Counted from the stretch's first letter, positions 44,190 to 53,066 are shown. The stretch: DNA of 64,000 bases from Pseudooceanicola algae (GCF_003590145.2 NZ_CP060436.1:592001-656000), one strand, 5' to 3'. Program-made: numbers and translations. The notes: generated by a model from the letters alone, not told the origin.

Positions 44190-44726
44190 ATGAGGCAGAT
44201 CACCGGACTGATCGTCCACTGCACCGCAACGAAGTCCGATTTCATGCCCGGCGCCACGACCGCGCAGCGGGTGGCCGAGGTCAGGCGCTGGCACGGCCAG
44301 GACAACGGCTGGAGCGACATCGGCTATCACTACCTGATCGACAGGGACGGGACCCTGGCCACCGGGCGGCCGCTCGATCGCACCGGGGCGCATGTCGCCG
44401 GACACAACACCGGGACCATCGGGATTTCGCTCTTCGGGGGCCACGGCTCATCCGCCGACGACGCCTTCGGCGATCACTTCACGCTGGGCCAGGAGCGCGC
44501 GCTGCGCAGCCTCCTGGCAGACCTGCAGGACCGCTTCGGCGCGCTGCCTGTGACCGGCCACAATCAATATGCCGCCAAGGCCTGTCCCGGATTCCGGGTG
44601 CCGTCCTGGTATGCCGCCGTGCCGATGGCCGCGCCGAAGGCAGACTGGACGCCGGACCCTGCCGAGGCACCGGTCAGCCCTCTCGCATCCTTCCTTGCGC
44701 TGTTTCGGCGCCTCATCCGGGCGTGA
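44190..44726 (+). CDS. N-acetylmuramoyl-L-alanine amidase (phage endolysin)
   Basis: 178 residues, amidase_2 / T7-lysozyme-like. Zinc ligands are His10 (LIVHCTAT), His124 (VTGHNQY) and Cys132 (KACPG), and the fold motifs GWSDIGYHYLIDRDGT and HVAGHNTGTIGISL are present. Cuts the peptide stem from muramic acid for lysis. It has no signal peptide, so export needs a holin. The ATG at 44190 is preceded by GGAGCAACACC. Confidence 0.92.
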   Translation: MRQITGLIVHCTATKSDFMPGATTAQRVAEVRRWHGQDNGWSDIGYHYLIDRDGTLATGRPLDRTGAHVAGHNTGTIGISLFGGHGSSADDAFGDHFTLGQERALRSLLADLQDRFGALPVTGHNQYAAKACPGFRVPSWYAAVPMAAPKADWTPDPAEAPVSPLASFLALFRRLIRA

Positions 44727-44750
44727 GCCCATCGACCGAAAGGACCTTCC

Positions 44751-45089
44751 ATGTCTTTCCAAGCTTTCATTCCCGCGGCGCTCGAGCCCGCGCTAACCGA
44801 AGTGGTCAGTGTCATGGCCCTGGCCGTCATCGGCTGGATGGCCGCGCGGTTCCAGAAATGGACCGGTGTGCAGATCGAGGAAAAGCACCAGCGTGCGCTG
44901 CACACGGCGTTGATGACCGGGATCCGCGCGGCGCTGGAAGGCGGGCAGGTGGACAAGGATGCGCTGGTGGCGGCGGCGGTGGCCCATGCCGAGCGCAGCG
45001 TGCCCGACGCGCTCAAGGCTCTGAAGCCGGATCCGGAGGCGCTGGCGAGTATCGCGGCGGCGAAGATCGCGGAGGCGATGGCGCGGTGA
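44751..45089 (+). CDS. Putative holin (LLH-type)
   Basis: 112 residues. One membrane span near the N-terminus (VVSVMALAVIGWMAARF) followed by a long amphipathic helix with many Ala and Glu, the pattern of holins of the phage LLH/class III group. It directly follows the endolysin gene. Confidence 0.7.
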   Translation: MSFQAFIPAALEPALTEVVSVMALAVIGWMAARFQKWTGVQIEEKHQRALHTALMTGIRAALEGGQVDKDALVAAAVAHAERSVPDALKALKPDPEALASIAAAKIAEAMAR

Positions 45090-45325
45090 GTGGATACCAG
45101 AGATACGCCGCTCTTTCCTACACGCCCGCTTATGGCTGTGTCGACATGCGCGGTGAATACCGAACCTTCAGCGCGGAGGTCTCGATCGAGCAGGGCCTTG
45201 CGATGGAGGCTGACGGCATTCCTGTGATGTGGGTGCATTCGTCCTGCCCGGCGTGGGCTGGTAGGTTTGCCCGGTTGTGGATGAGGGCGCAGCGGCTGCT
45301 GACGTGGCCGTCCAGGGCGGGCTGA
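45086..45325 (+). CDS. Small hypothetical late phage protein
   Basis: 79 residues from a GTG overlapping the holin stop (GTGA). Begins SGYQRYAALSYTPAYGCVDMRGEYRTFSAEVSIEQ. Not recognised. Last gene of the late operon before the terminator at 45344. Confidence 0.5.
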   Translation: MSGYQRYAALSYTPAYGCVDMRGEYRTFSAEVSIEQGLAMEADGIPVMWVHSSCPAWAGRFARLWMRAQRLLTWPSRAG

Positions 45326-45343
45326 TCTGTCTTCTGAAGCAGC

Positions 45344-45374
45344 AAAGGCCCCGGCATTGCTTCCGGGGCCTTTT
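45344..45374 (+). terminator. Terminator of the prophage late operon
   Basis: 11-bp stem (45344-45354 with 45363-45373), loop of eight, four T residues. Confidence 0.85.
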
Positions 45375-45462
45375 GCGTTGGGTGGGCGAGCGTACTTACA
45401 GAGGGTTCTAAGCCGTGGAGGCCGAGGTCTCGGGTGAAGGGGAGCACTTGGGGCCATTATAA

Positions 45463-45495
45463 CAAAAGAAGCCCCCGACTATGCGGAGGCTTCTT
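45463..45495 (-). terminator. Terminator of the small minus-strand cargo gene
   Basis: AAGAAGCC/GGCTTCTT stem (45466-45473 with 45488-45495) extended by an inner CCG/CGG pair. Leftward it ends in TTTTG, 15 bases past the stop of the 47-residue gene. Confidence 0.6.
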
Positions 45496-45510
45496 CACTA
45501 TTCACAGACC

Positions 45511-45654
45511 TCAAGCTGCCATCTGGTCGGCATCTTTCATTCGTTCGTTTGTGCCGAAGAACGGCTGTGAGCGAAGAGTGGCTAAGTCCATCTTAGCCAT
45601 CGCTGCCCTGACGGCCATGTCGATAGCCGCCATTTGGCGGTCATAATTGGTCAT
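45511..45654 (-). CDS. Small cargo protein of 47 residues
   Basis: MTNYDRQMAAIDMAVRAAM then AKMDLATLRSQPFFGTNERM and a short tail. An exact GGAGG lies six bases before the ATG, and a terminator follows, so the gene looks expressed and autonomous. The helical N-terminus and its place among cargo genes at the prophage end fit a small regulatory or anti-host protein, but no family is recognised. Confidence 0.6.
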   Translation of the reverse strand: MTNYDRQMAAIDMAVRAAMAKMDLATLRSQPFFGTNERMKDADQMAA

Positions 45655-45733
45655 GGTGTCCTCCACTTCGATTTCCTTGCTGCGTCACGTGTGGTTGGAT
45701 ATGAGGCGGCACGTGATTCGCACTTTACAGTAT

Positions 45734-46255
45734 TTATACTTTTGAGAGGTAAATCCAAGATCCTCGAATATCAGCGATTTTGAACGCCCCGTCGCCGCGG
45801 AGGGCATCAGTGAAGTTATGTCCGAAAGTACGTTCAACAGGACTCTTGAGGTGGAACTTGATATGGTCGCTCGCGAGTTCCCCATACGCAAGATCTAGTG
45901 CTGCGGAGAAGACCCCGACCATTACGTCTATGTATTCGTCATAGTCGATCGTATTATCGAAATCAAATTTTGGTGACGTTACGATGTGCCGAATGCGAAG
46001 CACTTTACCAGTGTACCCGGGCAGGAATGTCCTGTTCGCTTGAAACGCGGCTTTCGGTGCCCCGGCTACCTTCAGGACGTAGGTCGCAGCGTTGAGAGTT
46101 GGCGTCCCGCGCGCGAGTTCGTCCAAGATTGGGAGAGAAGCTGACGCATAGTCAGCCAAGTTCTCTTCGTAGTCTGAACATTCCTGCTCCCACGCAGTCA
46201 TGAGTTCGCTCCACGTGGGGTCCGATGTCGATGCCTTCAGAGCTTCGTTGCTCAT
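45734..46255 (-). CDS. Unknown cargo protein beside attR
   Basis: 173 residues from an ATG with AGGAG five bases upstream; an ATG 33 bases earlier lacks a ribosome site. Acidic, soluble, single domain (LPILDELARGTPTLNAATYVLKV, FDNTIDYDEYIDVMVGVFSAALDLAY, GDGAFKIADIRGSWIYLSKV). No match I can name. AT-richer than the phage genes, divergent from the next gene, and at the end of a prophage where accessory and defence genes gather. Confidence 0.6.
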   Translation of the reverse strand: MSNEALKASTSDPTWSELMTAWEQECSDYEENLADYASASLPILDELARGTPTLNAATYVLKVAGAPKAAFQANRTFLPGYTGKVLRIRHIVTSPKFDFDNTIDYDEYIDVMVGVFSAALDLAYGELASDHIKFHLKSPVERTFGHNFTDALRGDGAFKIADIRGSWIYLSKV

Positions 46256-46387
46256 CTTCTCTCCTAAAGCTTGTGCTTCCTGTGACATGGCTTAGCCTAG
46301 AACTTCCAGCATTGCGACATATTCTCAGTGTTAGATCTGCTATCGCTGTGTGTTTCCCATGGATCGTGTCAGAATAGGAGCAGGGCT

Positions 46388-46747
46388 ATGTTGCTTGAAT
46401 TCCCGTCCGGTGTTGCGTATGCCTGCCAGCTTTCTTGGCAGTCGATCCACATCCTCTGTGTCAATCCGATGGGTCTCCGTGTGCGTTTACCTCTGGCTTG
46501 GGATGAGGGTATGTCGCTGATCGAGATCCCCTCATTGCCACGGGAGTGCAAATCGGCACGGGAGTTGCTTGTTGAGCTAAGCGATTTCTTCGATGTTCCT
46601 TGTAGCAACTACGACGCGCGCGAATTCGGCGCTGCACAAGTGGCGGTCCGAAGGAAGCACGAAACGACCTTGACGAAGTTAGCCGACAACATGATGGACA
46701 TCTATTCTGACCTTAGCCGGTACGAGGAGCGCGTCCGTGGCCGATGA
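46388..46747 (+). CDS. Unknown cargo protein, divergent partner
   Basis: 119 residues, with AGGAG seven bases before the ATG at 46388. N-terminal part beta-rich (LLEFPSGVAYACQLSWQSIHILCVN), central LPRECKSARELLVELSDFF, C-terminal helix ending DLSRYEERVRGR. Not recognised. Its stop overlaps a GTG start of a short frame that the IS element interrupts. Confidence 0.55.
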   Translation: MLLEFPSGVAYACQLSWQSIHILCVNPMGLRVRLPLAWDEGMSLIEIPSLPRECKSARELLVELSDFFDVPCSNYDAREFGAAQVAVRRKHETTLTKLADNMMDIYSDLSRYEERVRGR

Positions 46748-46872
46748 AGCGAAAGACGTTGCTGATCACCTGTTCGTTGATGCGCGGACGGTCAGCGGGC
46801 AGGGCTTGCACCGCGAGAAGGTCATCGCCGCCGCAGGTTCGCGCCAGGTTGAGGGTTGGTATCAAGTCGATA
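46737..46872 (+). pseudogene. Short frame interrupted by the IS element
   Basis: Opens with GTG (GCCGATGAAGCGAAAGACG) overlapping the upstream stop and has codon use like its neighbours for about 45 codons, then runs into the left inverted repeat of the IS. No continuation is visible right of the IS. Probably a truncated cargo gene. Confidence 0.4.
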
Positions 46873-47939
46873 TGAACCGCGCCGGGTTTGCCGGAGACTT
46901 GAAACCTGAGAAGGATGAGAGTCATGGAAAAGAGCACGATAGCCAACCGCTATTCACCGGAGGTCCGCGCCCGCGCGGTTCGGATGGTGCTGGAACACCA
47001 GAGTTCCTATGAAACGCAGGGCGCCGCGATAGCGACGATTGCACCGAAGATCGGCTGTATTCCGCAGACGCTTGCAGTCTGGCTGAGGAAGGCGGCGAAG
47101 GACGCTGGTGCTGCGGGTGGCTTGACCAGCGATGAGCGGGATCGGATCAAGCTACTTGAACGCGAGAACCGTGAGTTGCGTCAAGCGAATGAGATCCTGC
47201 GCAAAGCCTGGCATCAACTCAGACGGGAAGGCTTCGATGTCGCCCGTTGCACGGTGGCGCGGCTCATGACCCAGATCGGGCTGCGTGGGGCCGTTCGTGG
47301 CAAGGTTCTCAAGACCACGCAGAGCGATACAGCGCCACCATGTCCGAAGACAAGGTGAACCGCCACTTCCGAGCACCGGCACCGAACATGCTGTGGGTGA
47401 GCGACTTCACCTACGTCTCAACCTGGGCCGGATTCGTCTACGTGGCCTTCGTGATCGACAAATTTGCCAACCACATCGTTGGTTGGCGGGTGTCAGGGTC
47501 GGCCAAGACGGACTTCGTTCTGGATGCGTTGGAGCAGGCGCTCTACAAACGACGCCCCGATGGGGACGGCAGCCTGGTGCGTCACAGCGATCGCGGGTCC
47601 CAATACGTCTCCATCCGTTACACTGAACACCTGGCTGACGCTGGCATCGAGCCCTCAGTCGGCAGCGTCGGAGACAGCTGCGACAACGCCCTGGCCGAGA
47701 CGGTCAATGGCCTCTGCAAGACTGAGGTCATTCGCCGTCGTGGTCCTTGGAAAAACCTCGAGGCTATTGAGATGGCGACCCTCGAATGGGTGGACTGGTT
47801 CAACAACCGTCGGCTGCTTGAACCCATCGGGAATATCCCGCCTGTAGAGGCTGAAGCCAACTACTAAGCGCAGCGTGCCGGGCTCGATATGGTCGCATAA
47901 AGTGAAGCAATTGGTCTCCGGCAAACCCGGCGTGGTTCA
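46873..47939 (+). mobile_element. Decayed IS3-family insertion sequence
   Basis: About 1067 bp. Inverted ends share GCCGGGTTTGCCGGAGAC with one nearby difference (left 46873-46900, right 47912-47939 inverted). Inside is an orfA-orfB transposase missing the centre of the element and carrying a frameshift. No clean target duplication is seen. Confidence 0.75.
46924..47867 (+). pseudogene. IS3-family transposase, deleted and frameshifted
   Basis: OrfA starts TIANRYSPEVRARAVRMV and has the helix-turn-helix and the leucine zipper RENRELRQANEILRKA. It is then joined in frame to the inside of OrfB (WHQLRREGFDVARCTVARLM), so the end of OrfA and about the first 80 residues of OrfB are lost. Near 47350 one base is missing, moving the frame. 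The DDE core (SDFTYV, RHSDRGSQYVS, ALAETVNGL) is still readable to EANY. Inactive unless helped in trans. Confidence 0.8.
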
Positions 47940-47958
47940 AGATAGGAGGACTGACCAT

Positions 47959-48174
47959 ATGCCGGCCATGCTTTGGATCCAGTGCGCCTGCGGCCACCAG
48001 GCGACCCGTGCCATCCCGAGCTTCGAGGGTATGACGCGTGACCGGGTGCTGCCCGCGGCGAAGTGCGGGCGGTGCGGGCAACGGGGTGCCGTGGATATGC
48101 GGATCTTCTGGGATACGGCAGACCCCGAGGCGGCTACGGATGGCGGATCTACGAAGCGTTCCCCAGTTCAATGA
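47959..48174 (+). CDS. Small zinc-ribbon-like phage cargo protein
   Basis: 71 residues, RBS AGGAGG before ATG at 47959. IQCACGHQ and KCGRCGQRG give a CxC...CxxC arrangement that could hold zinc. Similar short zinc-binding proteins occur in prophages of these bacteria. Lies between the IS and attR. Confidence 0.55.
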   Translation: MPAMLWIQCACGHQATRAIPSFEGMTRDRVLPAAKCGRCGQRGAVDMRIFWDTADPEAATDGGSTKRSPVQ

Positions 48175-48269
48175 ACCTACGTGAACCTGCGAACATTGGC
48201 AGAACGGGGTTTCGGAGCCTTTTAAAAAGAGGGCCTTGGCCGAAACATCAATAGGTTGGCTGGCGGGAC

Positions 48270-48319
48270 CTTCGTTCACATCGAAGATGTCGGGGGTTCA
48301 AGTCCCTCATCACCCACCA
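48270..48319 (+). repeat. attR: 3-prime half copy of tRNA-Val(CAC)
   Basis: Exact copy of 8676-8725 (50 bases). Lacks the 5-prime half of the tRNA, so it is a scar and not a gene. The native terminator of the tRNA follows at 48328, which shows that host sequence begins here. Confidence 0.92.
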
Positions 48320-48327
48320 GATTTCGC

Positions 48328-48361
48328 TCAGCGCGCCGCGACTTTTCGTCCGGCGCGCTGA
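48328..48361 (+). terminator. Ancestral terminator of tRNA-Val(CAC)
   Basis: 11-bp perfect stem (48328-48338 with 48351-48361), nine bases after the CCA of the tRNA scar. It was presumably separated from its tRNA by the insertion. Confidence 0.7.
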
Positions 48362-48615
48362 TGTCGTTTTGGGGGCGTTTCAGGAGTTGTTTGAGAAGCG
48401 GCAGGTCAGGGGCTCCCGGTGCGATACCCTTGCGGGGACGCTCTTGTCAGGGTTGCGCTGCGCTGCATGGCTTTGTGCATTCCGCCGGCTGCCTGCCTTT
48501 TGTGCGACAAAACAGTTAATTAGACGAATTTGAGGCGGCGCGCGGACAATCCTCTGCTTGAAACTTCCGGGCCAGTCTGGAAAGTCTGAGGCATAGGCGC
48601 AGGAGAAATTGATTT

Positions 48616-50367
48616 ATGGGTTCCGAAACCTCCTCGGCGTTTCAGCACCGGCTGAAGGCGCTTGTCCGGCAGATTTATCCGGAACATGACAGCAAGATTT
48701 TGGCGAAAGGCCTGACAGAGGCCTTCTGGCCCGAAGGGACCGAGCGCCGCAAACGGGGCCGCGTCCCCGGCAACCGGCAATGGTCGGAACGCGACGCGAT
48801 GATGATCACCTATGGCAATTCCATCGTGGACGGGCGCTACAAGCCGCTCGATCTGCTGCGGGATTTCATGGAAAATCACCTGACCGGCGTGCTGAACGGC
48901 GTGCATATCCTGCCGTTCTTTCCCTACACCTCGGATGATGGTTTCGCGGTGACCGATTACCGGGCGGTCAACCCGATCCTTGGCGATTGGGCGGATATTC
49001 AACGCATCGGCTCGGAGTTCCTGCTGATGTCGGATCTGGTGCTGAACCACGTGTCCAGCTCCTCGGCCTGGTTCAACGATTACCGTCAGGGGCATCCGCC
49101 CTACGACAAGTTCTTCTTCGAGGCATCGCCCGAAGACGACCTGTCCGACGTTGTCCGCCCGCGGACCCATCCGCTGCTGCGTGAAGTGAAGACCAGCCGC
49201 GGGCCGAAGCATGTCTGGTGCACTTTCAGTCACGATCAGGTCGACCTCGATTTCCGCAACCCCGAAGTGCTGATGGAATTCCTGCGCGTCATGCGCCTGC
49301 ATATCGACAATGGGGTGCGGATCGTCCGGCTGGATGCCGTGGCCTTCATCTGGAAGGAAATCGGCACCAAGTCGATCCACATGCCCCAGACCCATGCCAT
49401 CGTGCGCATGATGCGGCTGTTTGCGGACTGGGCCAGCGAGCCTGTGATCCTGCTGACCGAAACCAATGTGCCCAACCGCGAGAACCTCAGCTATTTCGGC
49501 AACCGGAACGAGGCCCACGCGGTCTACAACTTCTCGCTGCCGCCACTGATCCTGCACGCGATGTTGTCGGGGACGGCGGAATACCTGATCCGCTGGCAGG
49601 GGGCGATGCCGCCGGCGCAACTGGGCTGTGCCTACCTGAACTTTACCGCCTCCCACGACGGGATCGGCATGCGTCCGGCCGAAGGCATCCTGTCGCCCGA
49701 CGATACCAGCGCGGTGATCGACGCGGTGCGCCAGTTCGGTGGCAAGGTGTCGATGCGGGCGTTGCCCGATGGCGGCGAATCCCCCTACGAGCTGAATATC
49801 ACCTGGTTCAGCGCCATGGCGGGGACCTTCGCGGGACCGGACGAACACCAGATCACGCGGTTCCTCGCATCCCAGACAATGATGATGGCGCTCGAAGGCA
49901 TTCCCGCTTTCTACATCCATTCCCTGTTGGGCTGTCGCAACGATGTCGAGGGCGTGGAAAAAAGCGGCCAGAACCGGGCCATCAACCGTCACCGCTGGGA
50001 ATATACCGAGCTTCAGGACCGTCTTGCCGATCCTACCTCGGAACAGCATATCATCCTGGAAGAGCTTTCCCGCCGCATCCGGATCCGTCGTCGCCAGCGC
50101 GGCTTCCACCCCAATGCGACGCAGTTCACCCTGCAACAGCTCGACGACCGCCTTTTCGGCATCTGGCGTCAAAGCCTTGACCGGGATCAGTCGATCTTTG
50201 CGATCCACAATGTCTCGGCCGATGCGATCACCATCGATCCGCTGGAGATCAACCTGATCGACGGCGAAGCCTGGGTCGACCTGCTGAGCGGCGAGGAGAT
50301 CCTGCCCGAAGGCAAGATGATCCCCTTCGCGCCCTACCAATGCCGCTGGATCACCAACCGCGGCTAG
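48616..50367 (+). CDS. GH13_18 sugar phosphorylase (glucosylglycerate phosphorylase candidate)
   Basis: 583 residues. Phosphorylase of the sucrose-phosphorylase subfamily with nucleophile Asp240 (VRLDAVAF), acid/base Glu282 (LLTETNVP) and Asp348 (FTASHDGIG). The N-terminal 60 residues and the EFAWEP-free loops differ from true sucrose phosphorylase, and the neighbours encode glucosyl-3-phosphoglycerate synthase and a phosphatase, so it most likely splits glucosylglycerate with phosphate, as shown for E. coli YcjM. Length normal. ATG at 48616 follows GGAGAAATTGATTT. Confidence 0.82.
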   Translation: MGSETSSAFQHRLKALVRQIYPEHDSKILAKGLTEAFWPEGTERRKRGRVPGNRQWSERDAMMITYGNSIVDGRYKPLDLLRDFMENHLTGVLNGVHILPFFPYTSDDGFAVTDYRAVNPILGDWADIQRIGSEFLLMSDLVLNHVSSSSAWFNDYRQGHPPYDKFFFEASPEDDLSDVVRPRTHPLLREVKTSRGPKHVWCTFSHDQVDLDFRNPEVLMEFLRVMRLHIDNGVRIVRLDAVAFIWKEIGTKSIHMPQTHAIVRMMRLFADWASEPVILLTETNVPNRENLSYFGNRNEAHAVYNFSLPPLILHAMLSGTAEYLIRWQGAMPPAQLGCAYLNFTASHDGIGMRPAEGILSPDDTSAVIDAVRQFGGKVSMRALPDGGESPYELNITWFSAMAGTFAGPDEHQITRFLASQTMMMALEGIPAFYIHSLLGCRNDVEGVEKSGQNRAINRHRWEYTELQDRLADPTSEQHIILEELSRRIRIRRRQRGFHPNATQFTLQQLDDRLFGIWRQSLDRDQSIFAIHNVSADAITIDPLEINLIDGEAWVDLLSGEEILPEGKMIPFAPYQCRWITNRG

Positions 50368-50377
50368 CCGGGCCATG

Positions 50378-50403
50378 CACCGGGGCTGATCGCAGCCCCG
50401 GTG
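50378..50403 (+). terminator. Terminator of the GH13_18 gene
   Basis: Stem CACCGGGGCT/AGCCCCGGTG with a six-base loop, 11 bases past the stop. No T run, so it may work with Rho or as a stabiliser. Confidence 0.5.
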
Positions 50404-50412
50404 AGTCTTCAT

Positions 50413-50520
50413 CCTGTCAAAGATACTTCGGGGAAAAGCGCGTCAGCAACTTGGGGCAGTGCCCCCGGATCCTGTGGCAAGACGAGACGCGTCCGGGGGG
50501 CAGATCCCCCCGAACCCCCG
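50413..50520. repeat. GC-rich intergenic repeat
   Basis: Begins TGTCAAAGATACTTCGGGG and contains CTTGGGGCAGTGCCCCCGG and CCGGGGGGCAGATCCCCCCG palindromes. Loosely related to 5211-5277. No gene. Confidence 0.5.
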
Positions 50521-50530
50521 CCGCAACATG

Positions 50531-51751
50531 TCAGGCGTATTCCTTCAGATCCTCCGCCACGGCCTTCAGCATATCCGTCATCAGGTCTGGATCAGCCGAG
50601 TGCACCCGGTTCCAGGTCGGGATGAAGGGTGTCTCGGATGGCTTTTCCAGGAACATCTGCCCGGCCGTGATGATGTTGTCGGCAAATAGTTCGACCGCGT
50701 TTTCCTCGGAATGCCGGTCGAGGTAGAGCCCGTTGGCCTTGGCATCGTTGTAATAGCAATCCAGCACATCCAGAGCCGAGCGATAATAGGTCGCTTTCAG
50801 GGTCCGGAAGACTTCTTCGTTGAAGACCGTGCCATCGGCGGCCAGCTTGCGGAACATGGCCTTGCAGATGTCGATGGACATGCGCGACAAGCCGCGGCTC
50901 TTGTCCTCGGCGCTCAGATCCTGGTGCTTGTGGTCGTAATGGTCGGCGATCTCGACCTGGCAGACCGATTTCGGCGCCAGGTTGCGCCAGGCCTCGGACA
51001 GCACTCCGATCTCAAGTCCCCAGTCGGACGGGATGCGCAAATCCGGCAGGATGCCGGTCCGCATCGCCATTTCGCCCGACAGCGGGTACCGGAAGGCGCG
51101 CAGGAAATCGAGGTAATCGCGATCCCCGATGGTACGCTTCAGCGCGATCAGCAGCGGCGAGACGAGCATCCTGCTGACCCGCCCATTGATCTTGCCGTCA
51201 CCGACCCGCGCGTAATACCCCTTGGACAGTTGATAGGGGAAATTCGGGTTGGCGACCGGATAGACCATCCGGTCCAGCATTTCCTTTTCGTATGTGACGA
51301 TATCGCAATCGTGAATCGCCACCACCGAGCTGTCCGCGCAGGCGATCAGGAAACCGAGGCAGCCCCAGACGTTCTTGCCCTTGCCGTTCTCGATCGGGCC
51401 AAGGCCCAGCTTTTCCAGCCGGTCCTGGATTTCCAGCATCCGGGGGCTGGAGTTCCAGATCACCACATGGGTCTGGGGCAGGACCGAAAAGAACTTGCGA
51501 GCGTGTCGGTACTGTTCCTCGTTCGCCTGATCAAGGCCGATGACGATCCGGTGCAGGTAGGGGACTTTTGCAAGTTCTTCCAGGATGTTGGGCAGGGCGT
51601 CGCCTTCCAGTTCGGAAAAGAGCGACGGTAGGACCAGGCTGATCTTGCGGGTCGCGGCATAGCTTTGCAATTCGCGACTGATATCCTCGTCCGAGCGGGT
51701 GCGCAGATTGTGGATGGTGGCGATATTGCCGTTCTGGTGAAAATCAGCCAC
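50531..51751 (-). CDS. gpgS: Glucosyl-3-phosphoglycerate synthase (GT81-type)
   Basis: 406 residues, cytoplasmic GT-A glycosyltransferase that makes glucosyl-3-phosphoglycerate from NDP-glucose and 3-phosphoglycerate. Visible: the DxD-like DCD in VVAIHDCDIVTY, the conserved GKGKNVWGCLGFLIA loop and RIPSDWGLEIGVLSEAW. First step of glucosylglycerate synthesis, a compatible solute used under salt or nitrogen limits. Followed by the HAD phosphatase gene upstream on the same strand (33-base gap). Confidence 0.82.
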   Translation of the reverse strand: MADFHQNGNIATIHNLRTRSDEDISRELQSYAATRKISLVLPSLFSELEGDALPNILEELAKVPYLHRIVIGLDQANEEQYRHARKFFSVLPQTHVVIWNSSPRMLEIQDRLEKLGLGPIENGKGKNVWGCLGFLIACADSSVVAIHDCDIVTYEKEMLDRMVYPVANPNFPYQLSKGYYARVGDGKINGRVSRMLVSPLLIALKRTIGDRDYLDFLRAFRYPLSGEMAMRTGILPDLRIPSDWGLEIGVLSEAWRNLAPKSVCQVEIADHYDHKHQDLSAEDKSRGLSRMSIDICKAMFRKLAADGTVFNEEVFRTLKATYYRSALDVLDCYYNDAKANGLYLDRHSEENAVELFADNIITAGQMFLEKPSETPFIPTWNRVHSADPDLMTDMLKAVAEDLKEYA

Positions 51752-51784
51752 CGGGGGCCTCCTGTGCGAAAAACGGGTGCGGGA

Positions 51785-52564
51785 CTATAGCGCCCACTCT
51801 GATAGTAGCGGCAGCATCATCTCGTTCCAGCCTTCAGGACCGAATTTCGTGCTTCGGCGAATTTCGCCCCGCGCGATCTGCGCGAGATCGGGCAGGGCAT
51901 TGCCATGGGGATTGGCGATGACGATACCGATATCGGCCGAGGCCAGCATTTCGGCGTCATTGGGCGCATCGCCAAGCGCCACGCTGCGCCCGGCGCCGTA
52001 CTGCGCGGCGACCTCTACCATGCGGTCGGCCTTGGTGCCTCCATGGGACAGGGTCAGGTAACGCCCGCCACGCCGCGCGGAAATTCCGCTTTTGGCCAGG
52101 ACGGCGACAAAGGCGGCCTCATCTGCGGCGCTGCCCGACCAGATCCCCGGTTCAGAAAAGCTGCGTCGACACGCCATCGCGGCCTGTTCAGGCGGCAGGC
52201 CGGCGTTTTCCGCCACCCCGTGGGGGCCGAGGTCGCCGAACCCGCGAAAGGACCCGCGCAGTGCGGGCGGCAGCACATCCAGCGCCCGGCGCAGATCGCG
52301 GTAGGCGTGGCCCCCGACCTCTGGTGCGGCATGGGCGGGCAGCAGCCCGGCGCCATTTTCGACGATGGCAGGGCAGGCGGCGAGGCCCAGTTCATCGCGC
52401 AGCACCGCGATCTCGGGACCGGTCTTGGAAGAGGCCAGGATCACGGGCACACCGAGGTCCTTCAACGCTGCAAGCGCGGGCAGGGCGGCATCATAGCTGT
52501 AGCTGGCATGATCCAGCAGGGTTCCGTCGAGGTCGGTGAAGACAATGAAGGGGGGCTGGGTCAT
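51785..52564 (-). CDS. HAD-IIB phosphatase, glucosyl/mannosyl-3-phosphoglycerate phosphatase
   Basis: 259 residues. FTDLDGTLLD is the DxDxT nucleophile motif, ILASSKTG motif II and GDAPNDAEML motif III/IV of HAD-IIB sugar phosphatases (MpgP/YedP group). Removes phosphate from glucosyl-3-phosphoglycerate to give glucosylglycerate. First gene of the two-gene operon with gpgS; the tRNA-Val(UAC) promoter starts within 10 bases of its ATG on the other strand. Confidence 0.82.
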   Translation of the reverse strand: MTQPPFIVFTDLDGTLLDHASYSYDAALPALAALKDLGVPVILASSKTGPEIAVLRDELGLAACPAIVENGAGLLPAHAAPEVGGHAYRDLRRALDVLPPALRGSFRGFGDLGPHGVAENAGLPPEQAAMACRRSFSEPGIWSGSAADEAAFVAVLAKSGISARRGGRYLTLSHGGTKADRMVEVAAQYGAGRSVALGDAPNDAEMLASADIGIVIANPHGNALPDLAQIARGEIRRSTKFGPEGWNEMMLPLLSEWAL

Positions 52565-52572
52565 GACACCTC

Positions 52573-52602
52573 TTGCGCAGCATGCCGGTCATGCGCTAGA
52601 GC
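52573..52602 (+). promoter_or_regulatory. Promoter of tRNA-Val(UAC)
   Basis: TTGCGC at 52573-52578 and TAGAGC at 52597-52602 with an 18-base spacer, ending nine bases before the tRNA. Confidence 0.5.
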
Positions 52603-52611
52603 GCGTCCGGC

Positions 52612-52687
<76 letters not shown>

Positions 52688-52942
52688 TTCAAGCCTTTGA
52701 TATTATTTATTATATCTCGAACGTTCGCGTCTTTTCGAAGTGGTCCTAGGTTTTGTGAACCAAGTTACCAACGTTTGACACTTCTGCAAGTCGAGGCGAA
52801 TCCAAATCCGGCCTCAAATCAACGGTTCGAAGCGGCCGTCGGCACCGCCCTCGAGGCGTCTACTCTGGTCCATCCCGGGTGGCAGGTTGACTAAGGGTAT
52901 CCGGCATCTCGCAGGCCCACGCATTCCGGCCCTGAGCCGGAC
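52688..52942 (+). repeat. Copy of the tRNA-Val element arm
   Basis: Matches 8726-8980 over its length with scattered changes and small gaps. The rest of the gap to 53067 (52943-53066) holds no gene. It suggests that a related element once entered tRNA-Val(UAC), or that this arm was copied between tRNA loci. Confidence 0.75.
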
Positions 52943-53066
52943 GTTCGTGACCAACACGACAAACGTCAACTTCTCTTCGCTGCGCGGGTCCTTCGGGCTA
53001 CCAGGATAAGTAGCAGCTACTACCGGGTTTCCTCAGCGGCCCGGCTATTCGCACCGATGCCCTAAT

